NCBI GenBank assembly: GCA_042854365.1
Contig: AP031437.1
Span: 868,001 to 932,000, forward strand
From: Anaeromassilibacillus sp001305115
Lineage (GTDB): Bacteria > Bacillota > Clostridia > Oscillospirales > Acutalibacteraceae
Direction: 5' to 3'
DNA length: 64,000 bases
Below the pieces are notes generated by a model. That model ran no database searches. It was not told where the DNA came from and saw only the letters and a program-made list of their open reading frames with translations. Shown here piece by piece: positions 23,028 to 32,454 of the stretch. Position 1 is the stretch's first letter. Every line of letters starts with the position of its first letter. A program made the position numbers and the translations under genes.

Positions 23028-25295
23028 TTAAATTCTTTTTTGCCCTACTGGCGGGTTCTGACGATACCAACTTGGTGTGATTCCTTCATAGCGCTTGAAA
23101 GCCCGCGTCATTGTCACCGCATTGGTGTACCCTACCATTTCTGCGATGTCGCCAATATTATATTTGGTTTGAAGGATCAAATCTTTTGCCTTTTTAATAC
23201 GATAGCGGTGGAGGTAATCTAAAAAATTGATGTGCAGTTCCCGCTTGAAAAGGTTGGAAAGCCAGGGAAGGCTGATGTGAAATTGTTCAGCAATTGCTCC
23301 TGCCGAAAGATTTGGGTCCTGATAATTCTCCTGTATATACTGCGTGATTTGGTGAATTTTGCGTTTTTTTAGAGGATCATCTTCTTCAGCTTTTTGTATT
23401 GCATGCAATGCATCACAAAGCTCTTCGCAGAGATCGTCTAAGTTCTGCCCTTTTTTAGGGGTAATGTCCTTTCGTTTCGAGAGAGATGATGATTCATCTC
23501 GTTCACAAAGGTATAGACGAACCGTATCGAACAGGTAATGTAATCGCCTTTGGATGGAGGGAGCAGCATCAGGAGTACCAGCAGATAAAGTCTGGAAAAT
23601 ATGCCGTATACAGGAAATCGCTTCCTGATCGTTTTCAGCTTGAAGGCAGTTTTCCAACTTACGCATGTTGTTCAAAAAGACACTGGAGGAATCGTACTCA
23701 GACAAACGATGAGAAGATTGAAATTGTCGGACAGTTCCTGCCTCACCAATCAAGAGGTTGTATTCCCAAGTTTCAGAGGCCTCCCGATAGGCGTCGAAGA
23801 ACTCTGCATGGGATATATGTATCTCGCTTAATACCATTGAGAGAGGTACATCCAGAGAAGAGTGGATGTGTTCCTGGAGCTTGCGTAAAACCAATTCTAT
23901 AGAAGACTCACTTCCCAAGGGGGGACATACTGGACCGATCAGAAGTCCCCGATATTCTGTTAAATAACAGGAATAATCGGATTCTGCCAAAAAATTGGAT
24001 AAGATTTCTTGCAATGTATCCAAAGAAGGGACACTCTTAGAAGAGTCCAACACCTCGGAAAGTTCCGGTTGAGCCATCAATATGACAAAAGGCGATGTCA
24101 GTGTAAAACCTACATGAGAGAACGCACTCTCTACTTCGTCGGAAAAAGAAAGTTCTCCCTGTAGCAACCGAAGGAGCAGACTATCTGCGAGCAGATGATT
24201 TTGCTGGTTCAACTGCTGCTCGTAATTTTGTGCCTGTTGATACAATTTTTGGACTGCGGTAGAAACCACTTGGAACTCATGCGGGTCGTTTTTGTCGATG
24301 TCCTGTACAGGAAGATCATGTACCAATTTCCCAATGGGCCGGTAAAAACGAGAAGCAAATAAGTACGAAAAGATTCCACCTGCAACGAGCCAACTAAAAA
24401 GAGCAAACAGAACAACATTGAGAATCATCTGCAATTGGCCGTCTTGAATCGTATTGGGGATGAGAACAATTTGCTCGACGCTACCCTCGGCGAACGGGGT
24501 GTGAAACAGAAAATAAGGAGATTCACTCACGTCAATGGTCTTGGAGTCTGCCATACTAGAAATCTGTGTAAACGACAGATATCCATCGAGAGGATTTTGC
24601 TCTTTTGTAGAAGAAATAAAACGATCATCGCTGGTGAGAAGGATGGCCTGTGAATTAGGCGGAAGGTAGAAATTTTGGAGTGTATTTTGCAGATTGAAGT
24701 CCGTAATTCCAGCCAACAGAACAACGTTTGGATAGATTTCTTTGGAGAGCATCAGTCGTCCAAAGGACATTTGATCGGTTTTTAAACAAAAGGCACGCGT
24801 TTGTGTTCCAGCAGTAATAAGATATTGCCATTGCTCCTCGGTCAGGCCAAAATCACCGGTCATCTCACCGCTGAGATATGGATCATTGCTGTAGCTTCCG
24901 AGCCCCATCGTATGGTTGCTTTTCTGGAAATATAAGCAGGCTACATTTCCGGCTCCTGACATAGTAGAGTGATAGACAGAATCGAAGTGATTCCAAAATT
25001 GTTTTGCTTCCTGAGCCTCTATGGGAAACGTATCGGCACAGGAGAGTTGTCCAATTTCTGGAATATCTGCAATGAGATCTGCAATCTGATAGTAACCTGC
25101 AACCATGGAAGGGGCGGACTGCAATACTTTGTTGGCCATTTCTGCATAGGAAGTTTCTGTTGCCTGATTGTTTTGGTTCATAAAATGTAGAGTCAATCCC
25201 ACTGTCAATACGGCGAATAAAAATACTACGACAAAAAAGGCACCCATCAACTTATAAAAGCTAATTCCTCGATAAGATAATGGTTTTTGACTCAT
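23028..25295 (-). CDS. Membrane-bound AraC family regulator with extracytoplasmic sensor
   Basis: 755 residues: a membrane helix at about 16-38, an outside sensor region (about 40-285), a second helix at about 288-312 (VVLFALFSWLVAGGIFSYLF), a short HAMP-like joint (YRPIGKLVHDLP), a long cytoplasmic part and a C-terminal AraC HTH (SAGAIAEQFHISLPWLSNLF, IGDIAEMVGYTNAVTMTRAF). Such one-protein receptors usually control nearby polysaccharide-degradation genes. It is transcribed away from the GH3 gene, with about 370 bases between them, so that gene is the likely target. The ATG has GGAGAGGGA upstream. Confidence 0.92.
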   Translation of the reverse strand: MSQKPLSYRGISFYKLMGAFFVVVFLFAVLTVGLTLHFMNQNNQATETSYAEMANKVLQSAPSMVAGYYQIADLIADIPEIGQLSCADTFPIEAQEAKQFWNHFDSVYHSTMSGAGNVACLYFQKSNHTMGLGSYSNDPYLSGEMTGDFGLTEEQWQYLITAGTQTRAFCLKTDQMSFGRLMLSKEIYPNVVLLAGITDFNLQNTLQNFYLPPNSQAILLTSDDRFISSTKEQNPLDGYLSFTQISSMADSKTIDVSESPYFLFHTPFAEGSVEQIVLIPNTIQDGQLQMILNVVLFALFSWLVAGGIFSYLFASRFYRPIGKLVHDLPVQDIDKNDPHEFQVVSTAVQKLYQQAQNYEQQLNQQNHLLADSLLLRLLQGELSFSDEVESAFSHVGFTLTSPFVILMAQPELSEVLDSSKSVPSLDTLQEILSNFLAESDYSCYLTEYRGLLIGPVCPPLGSESSIELVLRKLQEHIHSSLDVPLSMVLSEIHISHAEFFDAYREASETWEYNLLIGEAGTVRQFQSSHRLSEYDSSSVFLNNMRKLENCLQAENDQEAISCIRHIFQTLSAGTPDAAPSIQRRLHYLFDTVRLYLCERDESSSLSKRKDITPKKGQNLDDLCEELCDALHAIQKAEEDDPLKKRKIHQITQYIQENYQDPNLSAGAIAEQFHISLPWLSNLFKRELHINFLDYLHRYRIKKAKDLILQTKYNIGDIAEMVGYTNAVTMTRAFKRYEGITPSWYRQNPPVGQKRI

Positions 25296-25668
25296 GATGT
25301 TCCCTCTCCCTATTTACGATTTTATTGTATAAGTATAACACAAATTTACCTATTTTGAAAAATATAATAGAAACAATGCCCTTCCTTCATCGATCGCTTT
25401 TTATCTATTTTTGAATCTGTATAGGCGTTTTTTAAAGTAAATCGTTATTAAATAGTAGTATTATACCTATTTTAAATAAATACATTTTTTAATTACATGG
25501 ATAAAATACTAAAAAATAGAATAGAAAAAGAAAAAACGCTCCTTGTCCTGGTTTGCTGTGGAGATGTATGCTCAGGACAGCAAAACACGGAAATCCAAAA
25601 CAAATGTATGTGCACACATTTTTGTAATTTTGGATGAAAAACAGTATGGAAAAGAGGTACAAAATACG
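25296..25668. promoter_or_regulatory. Divergent control region with repeated ACCTATTTT
   Basis: AT-rich region between the membrane AraC regulator and the GH3 gene. The 9-mer ACCTATTTT occurs at 25348-25356 and 25465-25473 in the same orientation and could be half-sites for the regulator. No promoter with good spacing could be fixed. Confidence 0.35.
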
Positions 25669-28600
25669 ATGAAATCCAATAAAGAGAAAAGACAGAAATC
25701 ATTGCGTAGAGTAGGTTCCTTTTTACTGGCTGCAATGCTGATGTTCTCTTCCACAGCAACCGCATTTGCCTTTGACAAAGACACCGTTTTGCAAGAATCT
25801 ACAAAAATTTTTACAAAACAGACTACCAAACAATTGGCTGACGAAGGGATGGTCCTGCTGGAAAATGAGCAAAAGGATGCAGAAACAGGAGAAGGAAATG
25901 GGGTACCAGTACTACCCTTGAGCAAAGGGAGTGTAGTCTCTGTATTTGGCGTTGGACAGAACAAATGGAGCACAGGTAGCTTTTATGATGGTTTGGACGA
26001 AAATTTCATCGATATCATGGAAGGCTTGGAAGCGTCAGAAGATTTGGAAATAAATGAAGATCTTCGCAACTGGTATAACGATGTGACAAAAGATGAAGCT
26101 ATTCCAGAAGAAATCCTACAACAAGCAGTTGAACATTCCGATGTGGCGTTGATTGTATTCTATCGAAAAAATGGAGAAGGCTCTGAAGGAAAAGCTACCC
26201 AGGGCGGTTACTATTTGACAGACGATGAGCTGGCGATGGTCGATTCTGTGAATCAGACGTTTGACAAAACAATTGTTGTGTTTAACACGGGATATACTGT
26301 GGATATGCAGTGGGTAAAAGATAAGCACATTGACGCTTCTATCTGGGCAGGGCTGCCGGGCAATGAAGGCGGCAATGCGCTCGCAGATATCTTGACGGGT
26401 GCTGTCAACCCATCTGGTAAATTGGTGGATACTTATGCCAAAAGTTGGGAGGATTATCCGTCCTCTTCCCATTGGGCGGACTCCGATGGTACGGACGAGG
26501 AAGGGAATCCTATTGTCTACTATACAGACGATATTTATGTGGGGTACCGCTATTTTGAGACGTTTGATGTACCGGTTACATATGAATTCGGCTATGGCCT
26601 GTCTTATACGGATTTTACCTGGAGTGATTACAAGCTCTCTAGCGACGGCAGCGGAACAATGACGGCCACAGTTCAAGTAGAAAATACGGGAGATGTTGCC
26701 GGAAAGGACGTTGTTGAGCTGTACTTTTCCTATCCAACAGACAACGACAGTATGGATGGTGTGGATGTACCTGCCATCCAATTACTTGGCTATGGAAAAA
26801 CCGATCTGTTAGAGCCGGGAGAGTCTCAGGAGGTCAGCATTTCCTTTGATTATAGCGACTTGGCCCTGTACAATGAGACTGCTTCTGCATACTATTTATA
26901 TGCAGGTGTGTATCGAATCAAGTTCGGTCATTCCGTCCGCGACATAACAGGGGAAAAGACCTTTATTTGTAATGCCACACAGGCCACGGAAAATGTCGGA
27001 CATTATATGGTTCCGCAGGAACCGATCGATGTATTGGAAGGGACCGGCGCTGAGGAAACTTTTGAGGCGGAATTCGGAAATATAGAAAGAAGATATGACG
27101 AAGATGCGGATTCGACCAATGCGGGTGCACTTTGCACGGAGGAGACAGCCGTGCCCGTCGATGCAGAGTCCATGGAGGAGAATACGAAAGGCTACTCTTT
27201 AAATGAAGTGGCTTCTGGAAAGATATCCTTGGATACATTTGTAGACGACTTGACTCTGGTTGAATTGGCTGCCATGTGTTCCGGCTGTCCGGATGTTGAA
27301 AATTTTGGAAAACCCACCCTAAATGGCGAGCCTGTGATGGAGGTCAATACATTGACAGACCGCCAGGTCACAGGGCGTACGGCAGGGATAACGGAGCGCG
27401 ATATTTATGGAATGACCATGGCGGACCGTCAGGAAACCATCGGGTATTATAATGAATCCCCTTGGGGAGACGGTGTGGGAAGCTGTGGGTTCCAGGTATA
27501 TCCAAGTTCGACTGTGATTGCCTCCAGCTGGAATCAGGAGCTTGTAGAACAATATGGAGAGTCTATTGGCCGTGAATGCAAAGATGGCGGAATTGACTTT
27601 TTCCTTGCACCAAGTATGAATATTCACCGCAATCCCATGGGAGGCAGAAACAGTGAATACTTTTCAGAAGATCCGGTAATTTCCGGCTATTCTGGCGCGG
27701 CTGTGGTACGTGGTGTCCAATCCAATGGAATTGGCGCAACTTTGAAGCATTTTGCATGTAACAACCAGGAAACGAACCGCCAGCAGGTCAATGAGTTTGT
27801 TTCAGAGCGTGCATTGCGTGAAATCTATCTCAAGGGATATGAAATTGCCACAAAGGATGCAAAACCATGGGGAATTATGACTTCTTACAACAAGATCAAC
27901 GGCGCGTATTCACCGGAAAACTATGATATGTTGCAAAAGATTGTACGCAACGAATGGGGATTTGACGGTGTATTTATGACGGACTGGGGACATACTGCGG
28001 ACATCAATCGTTCTTTTGCGGCTGGCAATAATCTATGGATGGCCAGCATCAGTAATTTTGATGCATTTTATCAAGACATCCTGGATGGAATCCTTCCCTT
28101 AGATATTGTTAAACAGAATGTTAAAGAAACCCTAAATATTGTCTTACGATCCCAATACTATGCAGATATAGAACCTGAAGAACCCGAGGAACCGGAAGAG
28201 GAAGAAGTCGATAAGACTCTGCTCAACAAGGTGATCGACTACGCAGAAGAGCAACAACAGGCGGAAGACTATAATGATGTCATCGAGGATGTAAAAGCAG
28301 GTTTTGAAAAGGCGCTTCAAGAAGCAAAAGTAGTGCAGGCAGATCCAAAAGCCAGCGAAGAGGATGTGCTCAAGAGCTGGACTAATCTTGTTAAGTGGAT
28401 TCATGCGTTAGGCATGCGGAGCGGGGATAAGACTCTATTGTTGCAGGTAATCACAGCAGCGGGTACCTATAACCTAGATAACTATGTGGACGCGGGAAAA
28501 GAGGAATTCCAAGAAGCACTCCAGGAGGCGCAGAAGGTCTATGAGGATGAGTTCGCCGGACAAGATACCGTCGATACAGCAACCGATCGATTAATGAATG

Positions 28601-29220
28601 CCATCTTGGAATTGCGTTTAAAGGCTAATAAATCCAATTTGGATGCGCTCCTAAAAAGTGCTAAAAAGATAGATCTTACCCAGTATACACGGTCAACAGC
28701 AAATGCTCTGCAGAAAGCTATACAAGAGGCAGAAGCGGTCATGGAAAACGACCAGTTGAGTGAAGACGATCAACCGATTGTGAAAGCGGTTGAAGAGGAG
28801 CTTAAACAGGCTATGGACAATCTGGAACGCAAGAATTCTGGTCACTCAAATAGCTCTGGAAAGAATAGTTCCAGTTCATCTTCTACCGGAAACACCTATG
28901 GCTCGTCAGGAACCGTGGTTGTTGGGGCCTTGCAGACAGCGCTAGGACAGGCTGAGGTGGTTTCGGATACAACCGTAGATTTTACTTTGAAGAGAGGTGC
29001 TTCCTACTGCTTCAAGATGAACGTTGTAAATGGGAACAATAGAACTCCGAACTTTACGGTTGGAAACGGCGATGTGCTTAAGACCCAATTTGTGGCAAAG
29101 ATTGGCAACGATTTCTATTTCCGTGTGTATGCGATCGGTATACCTGGCCAAAGTACAGGCGTCTATACTACGCTGCCTGGTCAAAACGCTCAAAAGCACT
29201 GTACAGTGACAATTGTTTGA
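25669..29220 (+). CDS. Secreted glycoside hydrolase family 3 enzyme with inverted domain order
   Basis: 1183 residues. The signal peptide is at 1-33 (SFLLAAMLMFSSTATAFAFD). The GH3 C-terminal alpha/beta domain comes first (about 45-290, VALIVFYRKNGEGSE, ASIWAGLPGNEGGNALADIL), then an FnIII-like domain (about 300-440). The GH3 TIM barrel comes next (about 500-820) with GATLKHFACNNQE and the nucleophile Asp in GVFMTDWG. This order is the reverse of the usual one and is known from some rumen GH3 beta-glucosidases. An acidic EPEEPEEPEE linker, FIVAR-like helical repeats (about 845-1060) and an 80-residue C-terminal module follow, the last shared with the protein at 32455. Start at ATG 25669; AAGAGG is 11 nt upstream. 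Sugar specificity is unknown. Confidence 0.9.
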   Translation: MKSNKEKRQKSLRRVGSFLLAAMLMFSSTATAFAFDKDTVLQESTKIFTKQTTKQLADEGMVLLENEQKDAETGEGNGVPVLPLSKGSVVSVFGVGQNKWSTGSFYDGLDENFIDIMEGLEASEDLEINEDLRNWYNDVTKDEAIPEEILQQAVEHSDVALIVFYRKNGEGSEGKATQGGYYLTDDELAMVDSVNQTFDKTIVVFNTGYTVDMQWVKDKHIDASIWAGLPGNEGGNALADILTGAVNPSGKLVDTYAKSWEDYPSSSHWADSDGTDEEGNPIVYYTDDIYVGYRYFETFDVPVTYEFGYGLSYTDFTWSDYKLSSDGSGTMTATVQVENTGDVAGKDVVELYFSYPTDNDSMDGVDVPAIQLLGYGKTDLLEPGESQEVSISFDYSDLALYNETASAYYLYAGVYRIKFGHSVRDITGEKTFICNATQATENVGHYMVPQEPIDVLEGTGAEETFEAEFGNIERRYDEDADSTNAGALCTEETAVPVDAESMEENTKGYSLNEVASGKISLDTFVDDLTLVELAAMCSGCPDVENFGKPTLNGEPVMEVNTLTDRQVTGRTAGITERDIYGMTMADRQETIGYYNESPWGDGVGSCGFQVYPSSTVIASSWNQELVEQYGESIGRECKDGGIDFFLAPSMNIHRNPMGGRNSEYFSEDPVISGYSGAAVVRGVQSNGIGATLKHFACNNQETNRQQVNEFVSERALREIYLKGYEIATKDAKPWGIMTSYNKINGAYSPENYDMLQKIVRNEWGFDGVFMTDWGHTADINRSFAAGNNLWMASISNFDAFYQDILDGILPLDIVKQNVKETLNIVLRSQYYADIEPEEPEEPEEEEVDKTLLNKVIDYAEEQQQAEDYNDVIEDVKAGFEKALQEAKVVQADPKASEEDVLKSWTNLVKWIHALGMRSGDKTLLLQVITAAGTYNLDNYVDAGKEEFQEALQEAQKVYEDEFAGQDTVDTATDRLMNAILELRLKANKSNLDALLKSAKKIDLTQYTRSTANALQKAIQEAEAVMENDQLSEDDQPIVKAVEEELKQAMDNLERKNSGHSNSSGKNSSSSSSTGNTYGSSGTVVVGALQTALGQAEVVSDTTVDFTLKRGASYCFKMNVVNGNNRTPNFTVGNGDVLKTQFVAKIGNDFYFRVYAIGIPGQSTGVYTTLPGQNAQKHCTVTIV

Positions 29221-29301
29221 TCGAAAGCTGTTTGAAATTTAAACAGGAGGAAATTTACTCGAAACGATACAAACATTAGGGTATGAATATCTGACCATAC
29301 G

Positions 29302-29350
29302 AAAGGAGACGGTCCATTTCAAGGAATGGATCGTCTCCTTTGCTTTCTTC
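29302..29350 (+). terminator. Terminator after the GH3 gene
   Basis: AAAGGAGACGGTCCATT pairs with AATGGATCGTCTCCTTT (one mismatch), 6-nt loop, T-rich tail. Confidence 0.85.
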
Positions 29351-29474
29351 AAAAATTTCTATTGCACTTTCGAATATCTGCAAAAGAATAGGGAATTCTT
29401 TCCCTATTCTATGTGCGTTCTGCTGGTTTACATAAAGTCCTTTGTTTGTTCATGATTTATTCATATATATAGAA

Positions 29475-29508
29475 TATAATTTTAGCACACTCATGATAAG
29501 AGTGCTAA
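29475..29508 (+). promoter_or_regulatory. CIRCE operator and minus-10 box of clpB
   Basis: TTAGCACAC-N9-GAGTGCTAA at 29482-29508 differs from the CIRCE consensus at one base (A for T in the left arm). It starts 2 bases after TATAAT (29475-29480). The heat-shock repressor HrcA would block transcription here. Confidence 0.9.
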
Positions 29509-29565
29509 AAAATTAATAGAAACCCGCATGAACACTGAATGTGTAACAGATAGGAGGGGTTGAAC

Positions 29566-32172
29566 ATGAACGCACAGAAATTTACCCAAAAGTCCTTGGA
29601 GGCCATCCAGGAAGCCCAAAACCTCGCCATAGAAAACAACAATATGCAAATTGAGGAAGAACACCTTGTAGCAGCTTTACTGCAACAGAGGGATGGTTTG
29701 ATTCCACAACTGCTAAAAAAGATGAATGTGGACTGTGATGCTGTCCAACAGGCTGTGAAAGAAAAGATCTCCCGTATACCAGGTGTAACTGGTCCTGGCC
29801 GTGAAGCAGGGAAAATTTATGTTTCCACCGATGTGGATGCTGTTTTGACCGCTGCGGAAAAAGAAGCAGATCGTATGAAAGATGAATATGTTTCTGTCGA
29901 GCATATTTTACTTGCGATACTGAATCGGCCAAACAATGCGGTCAAGGATGTGTTTCAACGCTTTGGAGTCGAGAAAAATGCGTTTTTGACGGCACTCTCG
30001 AGTGTCCGTGGAAATACCCGCGTGACCAGTGACACACCCGAAGAAACCTATGACGCGCTTTCCAAGTATGGGCAGGACTTGGTCGAGCTGGCAAAGAATC
30101 ATAAGCTCGACCCGGTAATCGGACGCGACGATGAGATCCGGAATGTAGTTCGTATCCTATCCCGTAAAACCAAAAATAATCCCGTCTTGATTGGCGAACC
30201 GGGCGTGGGCAAGACTGCTATTGCTGAAGGCTTAGCCCTGCGAATTGTGCGTGGGGATGTGCCCAATAATTTAAAGGACCGCAAGATCTTTTCTTTGGAC
30301 ATGGGTGCTCTGATCGCTGGAGCAAAATTCCGCGGCGAATTTGAAGAACGCTTAAAAGCAGTTTTGAATGAGGTCAAGAAAAGCGAAGGAAAGATCATTC
30401 TTTTCATTGACGAGTTGCATACCATTGTGGGTGCCGGCAAGACCGAGGGCTCCATGGATGCAGGTAATTTACTGAAGCCAATGCTTGCACGTGGGGAGTT
30501 GCACTGTATTGGTGCGACGACTCTTAATGAATACCATCAATATATTGAAAAAGATCCAGCCTTGGAGCGTCGGTTCCAGCCAGTCATGGTCGATGAGCCG
30601 AGTGTGGAAGATACTATTTCCATTCTTCGCGGTTTGAAGGAACGTTATGAGGTATTCCATGGGGTTAAGATTCAAGATCAGGCATTGATTGCTGCTGCGA
30701 CGCTTTCAAACCGCTATATTTCCGACCGGTTCCTTCCGGATAAGGCGATTGATTTGGTGGATGAAGCCTGTGCAATGGTCCGTACGGAAATCGACTCCAT
30801 GCCGACGGAACTGGATGATATTTCCCGAAAGATCATGCAGCATGAAATCGAAGAAGCGGCTCTGAAAAAGGATACTGATCCACTCACGCAGGAACATCTG
30901 AAGGAAATTCAAAAGGAACTGGCAGATCTGCGTGCCCAATTTAAGGAAATGAAGGCAAAGTGGGAAAACGAAAAGCAGGCTATTGGGAAAGTGCAGAAGT
31001 TGCGTGAGGAAATTGAGCAGGTTAATGCGGAGATTGAAAAGGCAGAACGCATGTATGACTTGAACAAGGCTGCTGAATATAAATATGGAAAGCTGCCAGA
31101 GCTGCAAAAGCAGTTGGCAGAGGAGGAGCAGATCGCAGAACAGAGCCAATCTTCCGACACCAACCTGTTGCGTGACAAGGTTACAGAGGAGGAAATTGCT
31201 AAAATTGTGGGCCGTTGGACAGGAATTCCAGTCTCAAAATTGATGGAAAGCGAACGTGAGAAGTTACTCCATCTTGACGATATTTTGCATCGTCGTGTGG
31301 TTGGCCAGGATGAAGCGGTACAGAAGGTGACAGAGGCCATTCTGCGTTCCCGTGCAGGTATTCAAGACCCGAACCGGCCGATCGGTTCGTTCCTTTTCTT
31401 GGGGCCGACTGGTGTCGGGAAAACCGAATTGGCGAAAGCTTTGGCAGAAGCATTGTTTGACGACGAGCACAATATGATCCGCATCGATATGACGGAATAT
31501 ATGGAGAAATTTTCGGTGTCTCGTTTGATCGGAGCGCCTCCGGGATACGTTGGATACGAGGAAGGCGGCCAGCTGACGGAGGCAGTTCGCCGGAAGCCGT
31601 ATTCAGTTGTCCTTTTTGATGAGGTAGAAAAAGCTCATCCAGATGTATTTAACATCCTATTACAAGTTTTGGATGATGGCCGTATTACCGATTCCCAGGG
31701 ACGTACAGTGGATTTTAAGAATACGATTATTATTCTGACTTCGAATCTGGGGTCAAATGCCATATTGGAAGGCATCAATGCGGATGGCAAGATCAGCGAT
31801 CAGGCGAAAGAACAAGTGAATGCGCTGTTGAAACAGCAGTTCCGCCCGGAGTTTTTGAACCGTTTGGATGAGATTGTCTTCTACAAGCCTTTGACGCGCG
31901 ATGAAATCGGTCATATTGTAGATCTGCAAATTGCCGATTTGCAACGCCGTCTGACAGATAAGCAGTTGCGTGTGGAGTTGACACCTGCAGCAAAGACCTT
32001 TATTGTGGACAGCGGTTATGATCCAATTTACGGTGCACGTCCGTTAAAACGCTTTATTCAGAGCAAAGTAGAGACGCTGATTGCAAAAAAGATCCTTCAA
32101 GCGGATGTCAAACCGCGTGAAACGCTTCTTGTGGACTACGTTGGGAATCAACTTGTTGTAAAAAATATGTAA
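29566..32172 (+). CDS. clpB: ATP-dependent protein disaggregase ClpB
   Basis: 868 residues, normal length. Clp N domain (1-145); first AAA module with GEPGVGKTAIAEG and ILFIDELHT; coiled-coil middle domain (about 410-530) that separates ClpB from ClpC; second AAA module with GPTGVGKTELAKALAEALFD; C-terminal small domain (GARPLKRFIQ). It works with DnaK to dissolve aggregates after heat stress. ATG 29566 is chosen, as GGAGGGG lies 6 nt upstream; a TTG two codons earlier overlaps that site. Single-gene unit under CIRCE control. Confidence 0.97.
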   Translation: MNAQKFTQKSLEAIQEAQNLAIENNNMQIEEEHLVAALLQQRDGLIPQLLKKMNVDCDAVQQAVKEKISRIPGVTGPGREAGKIYVSTDVDAVLTAAEKEADRMKDEYVSVEHILLAILNRPNNAVKDVFQRFGVEKNAFLTALSSVRGNTRVTSDTPEETYDALSKYGQDLVELAKNHKLDPVIGRDDEIRNVVRILSRKTKNNPVLIGEPGVGKTAIAEGLALRIVRGDVPNNLKDRKIFSLDMGALIAGAKFRGEFEERLKAVLNEVKKSEGKIILFIDELHTIVGAGKTEGSMDAGNLLKPMLARGELHCIGATTLNEYHQYIEKDPALERRFQPVMVDEPSVEDTISILRGLKERYEVFHGVKIQDQALIAAATLSNRYISDRFLPDKAIDLVDEACAMVRTEIDSMPTELDDISRKIMQHEIEEAALKKDTDPLTQEHLKEIQKELADLRAQFKEMKAKWENEKQAIGKVQKLREEIEQVNAEIEKAERMYDLNKAAEYKYGKLPELQKQLAEEEQIAEQSQSSDTNLLRDKVTEEEIAKIVGRWTGIPVSKLMESEREKLLHLDDILHRRVVGQDEAVQKVTEAILRSRAGIQDPNRPIGSFLFLGPTGVGKTELAKALAEALFDDEHNMIRIDMTEYMEKFSVSRLIGAPPGYVGYEEGGQLTEAVRRKPYSVVLFDEVEKAHPDVFNILLQVLDDGRITDSQGRTVDFKNTIIILTSNLGSNAILEGINADGKISDQAKEQVNALLKQQFRPEFLNRLDEIVFYKPLTRDEIGHIVDLQIADLQRRLTDKQLRVELTPAAKTFIVDSGYDPIYGARPLKRFIQSKVETLIAKKILQADVKPRETLLVDYVGNQLVVKNM

Positions 32173-32192
32173 TTGGATAGGGTCATTAAAGG

Positions 32193-32243
32193 AAAGCCAC
32201 TGTGCGATAAAAGCTTTGTCGTACAGTGGCTTTTATTTTTTTC
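32193..32243 (+). terminator. Terminator after clpB
   Basis: AAAGCCACTGT/ACAGTGGCTTT stem with a 19-nt partly paired loop, then TTATTTTTTT. Confidence 0.88.
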
Positions 32244-32316
32244 AACCATGAAGTAGTCTGTTTTAGGACTGTGAGATGTAATAAAATATCTAAAAACTTC
32301 TTGTATAAAGCGTGTA

Positions 32317-32345
32317 TTGATTTTATAAAATCACCAATATATAAT
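32317..32345 (+). promoter_or_regulatory. Sigma-A promoter for the giant secreted protein
   Basis: TTGATT and TATAAT with 17-bp spacing, about 110 bases before the start codon. Confidence 0.75.
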
Positions 32346-32454
32346 ATAAAATAAGATATATAAGTAATTCGATTAATGAAAAGGGGGCAAAAAATAAACG
32401 AAGGGTTCTACTCGCATGTGGGTTCTGATGGAGAGAAAAGAAAGGATGGTTCAA

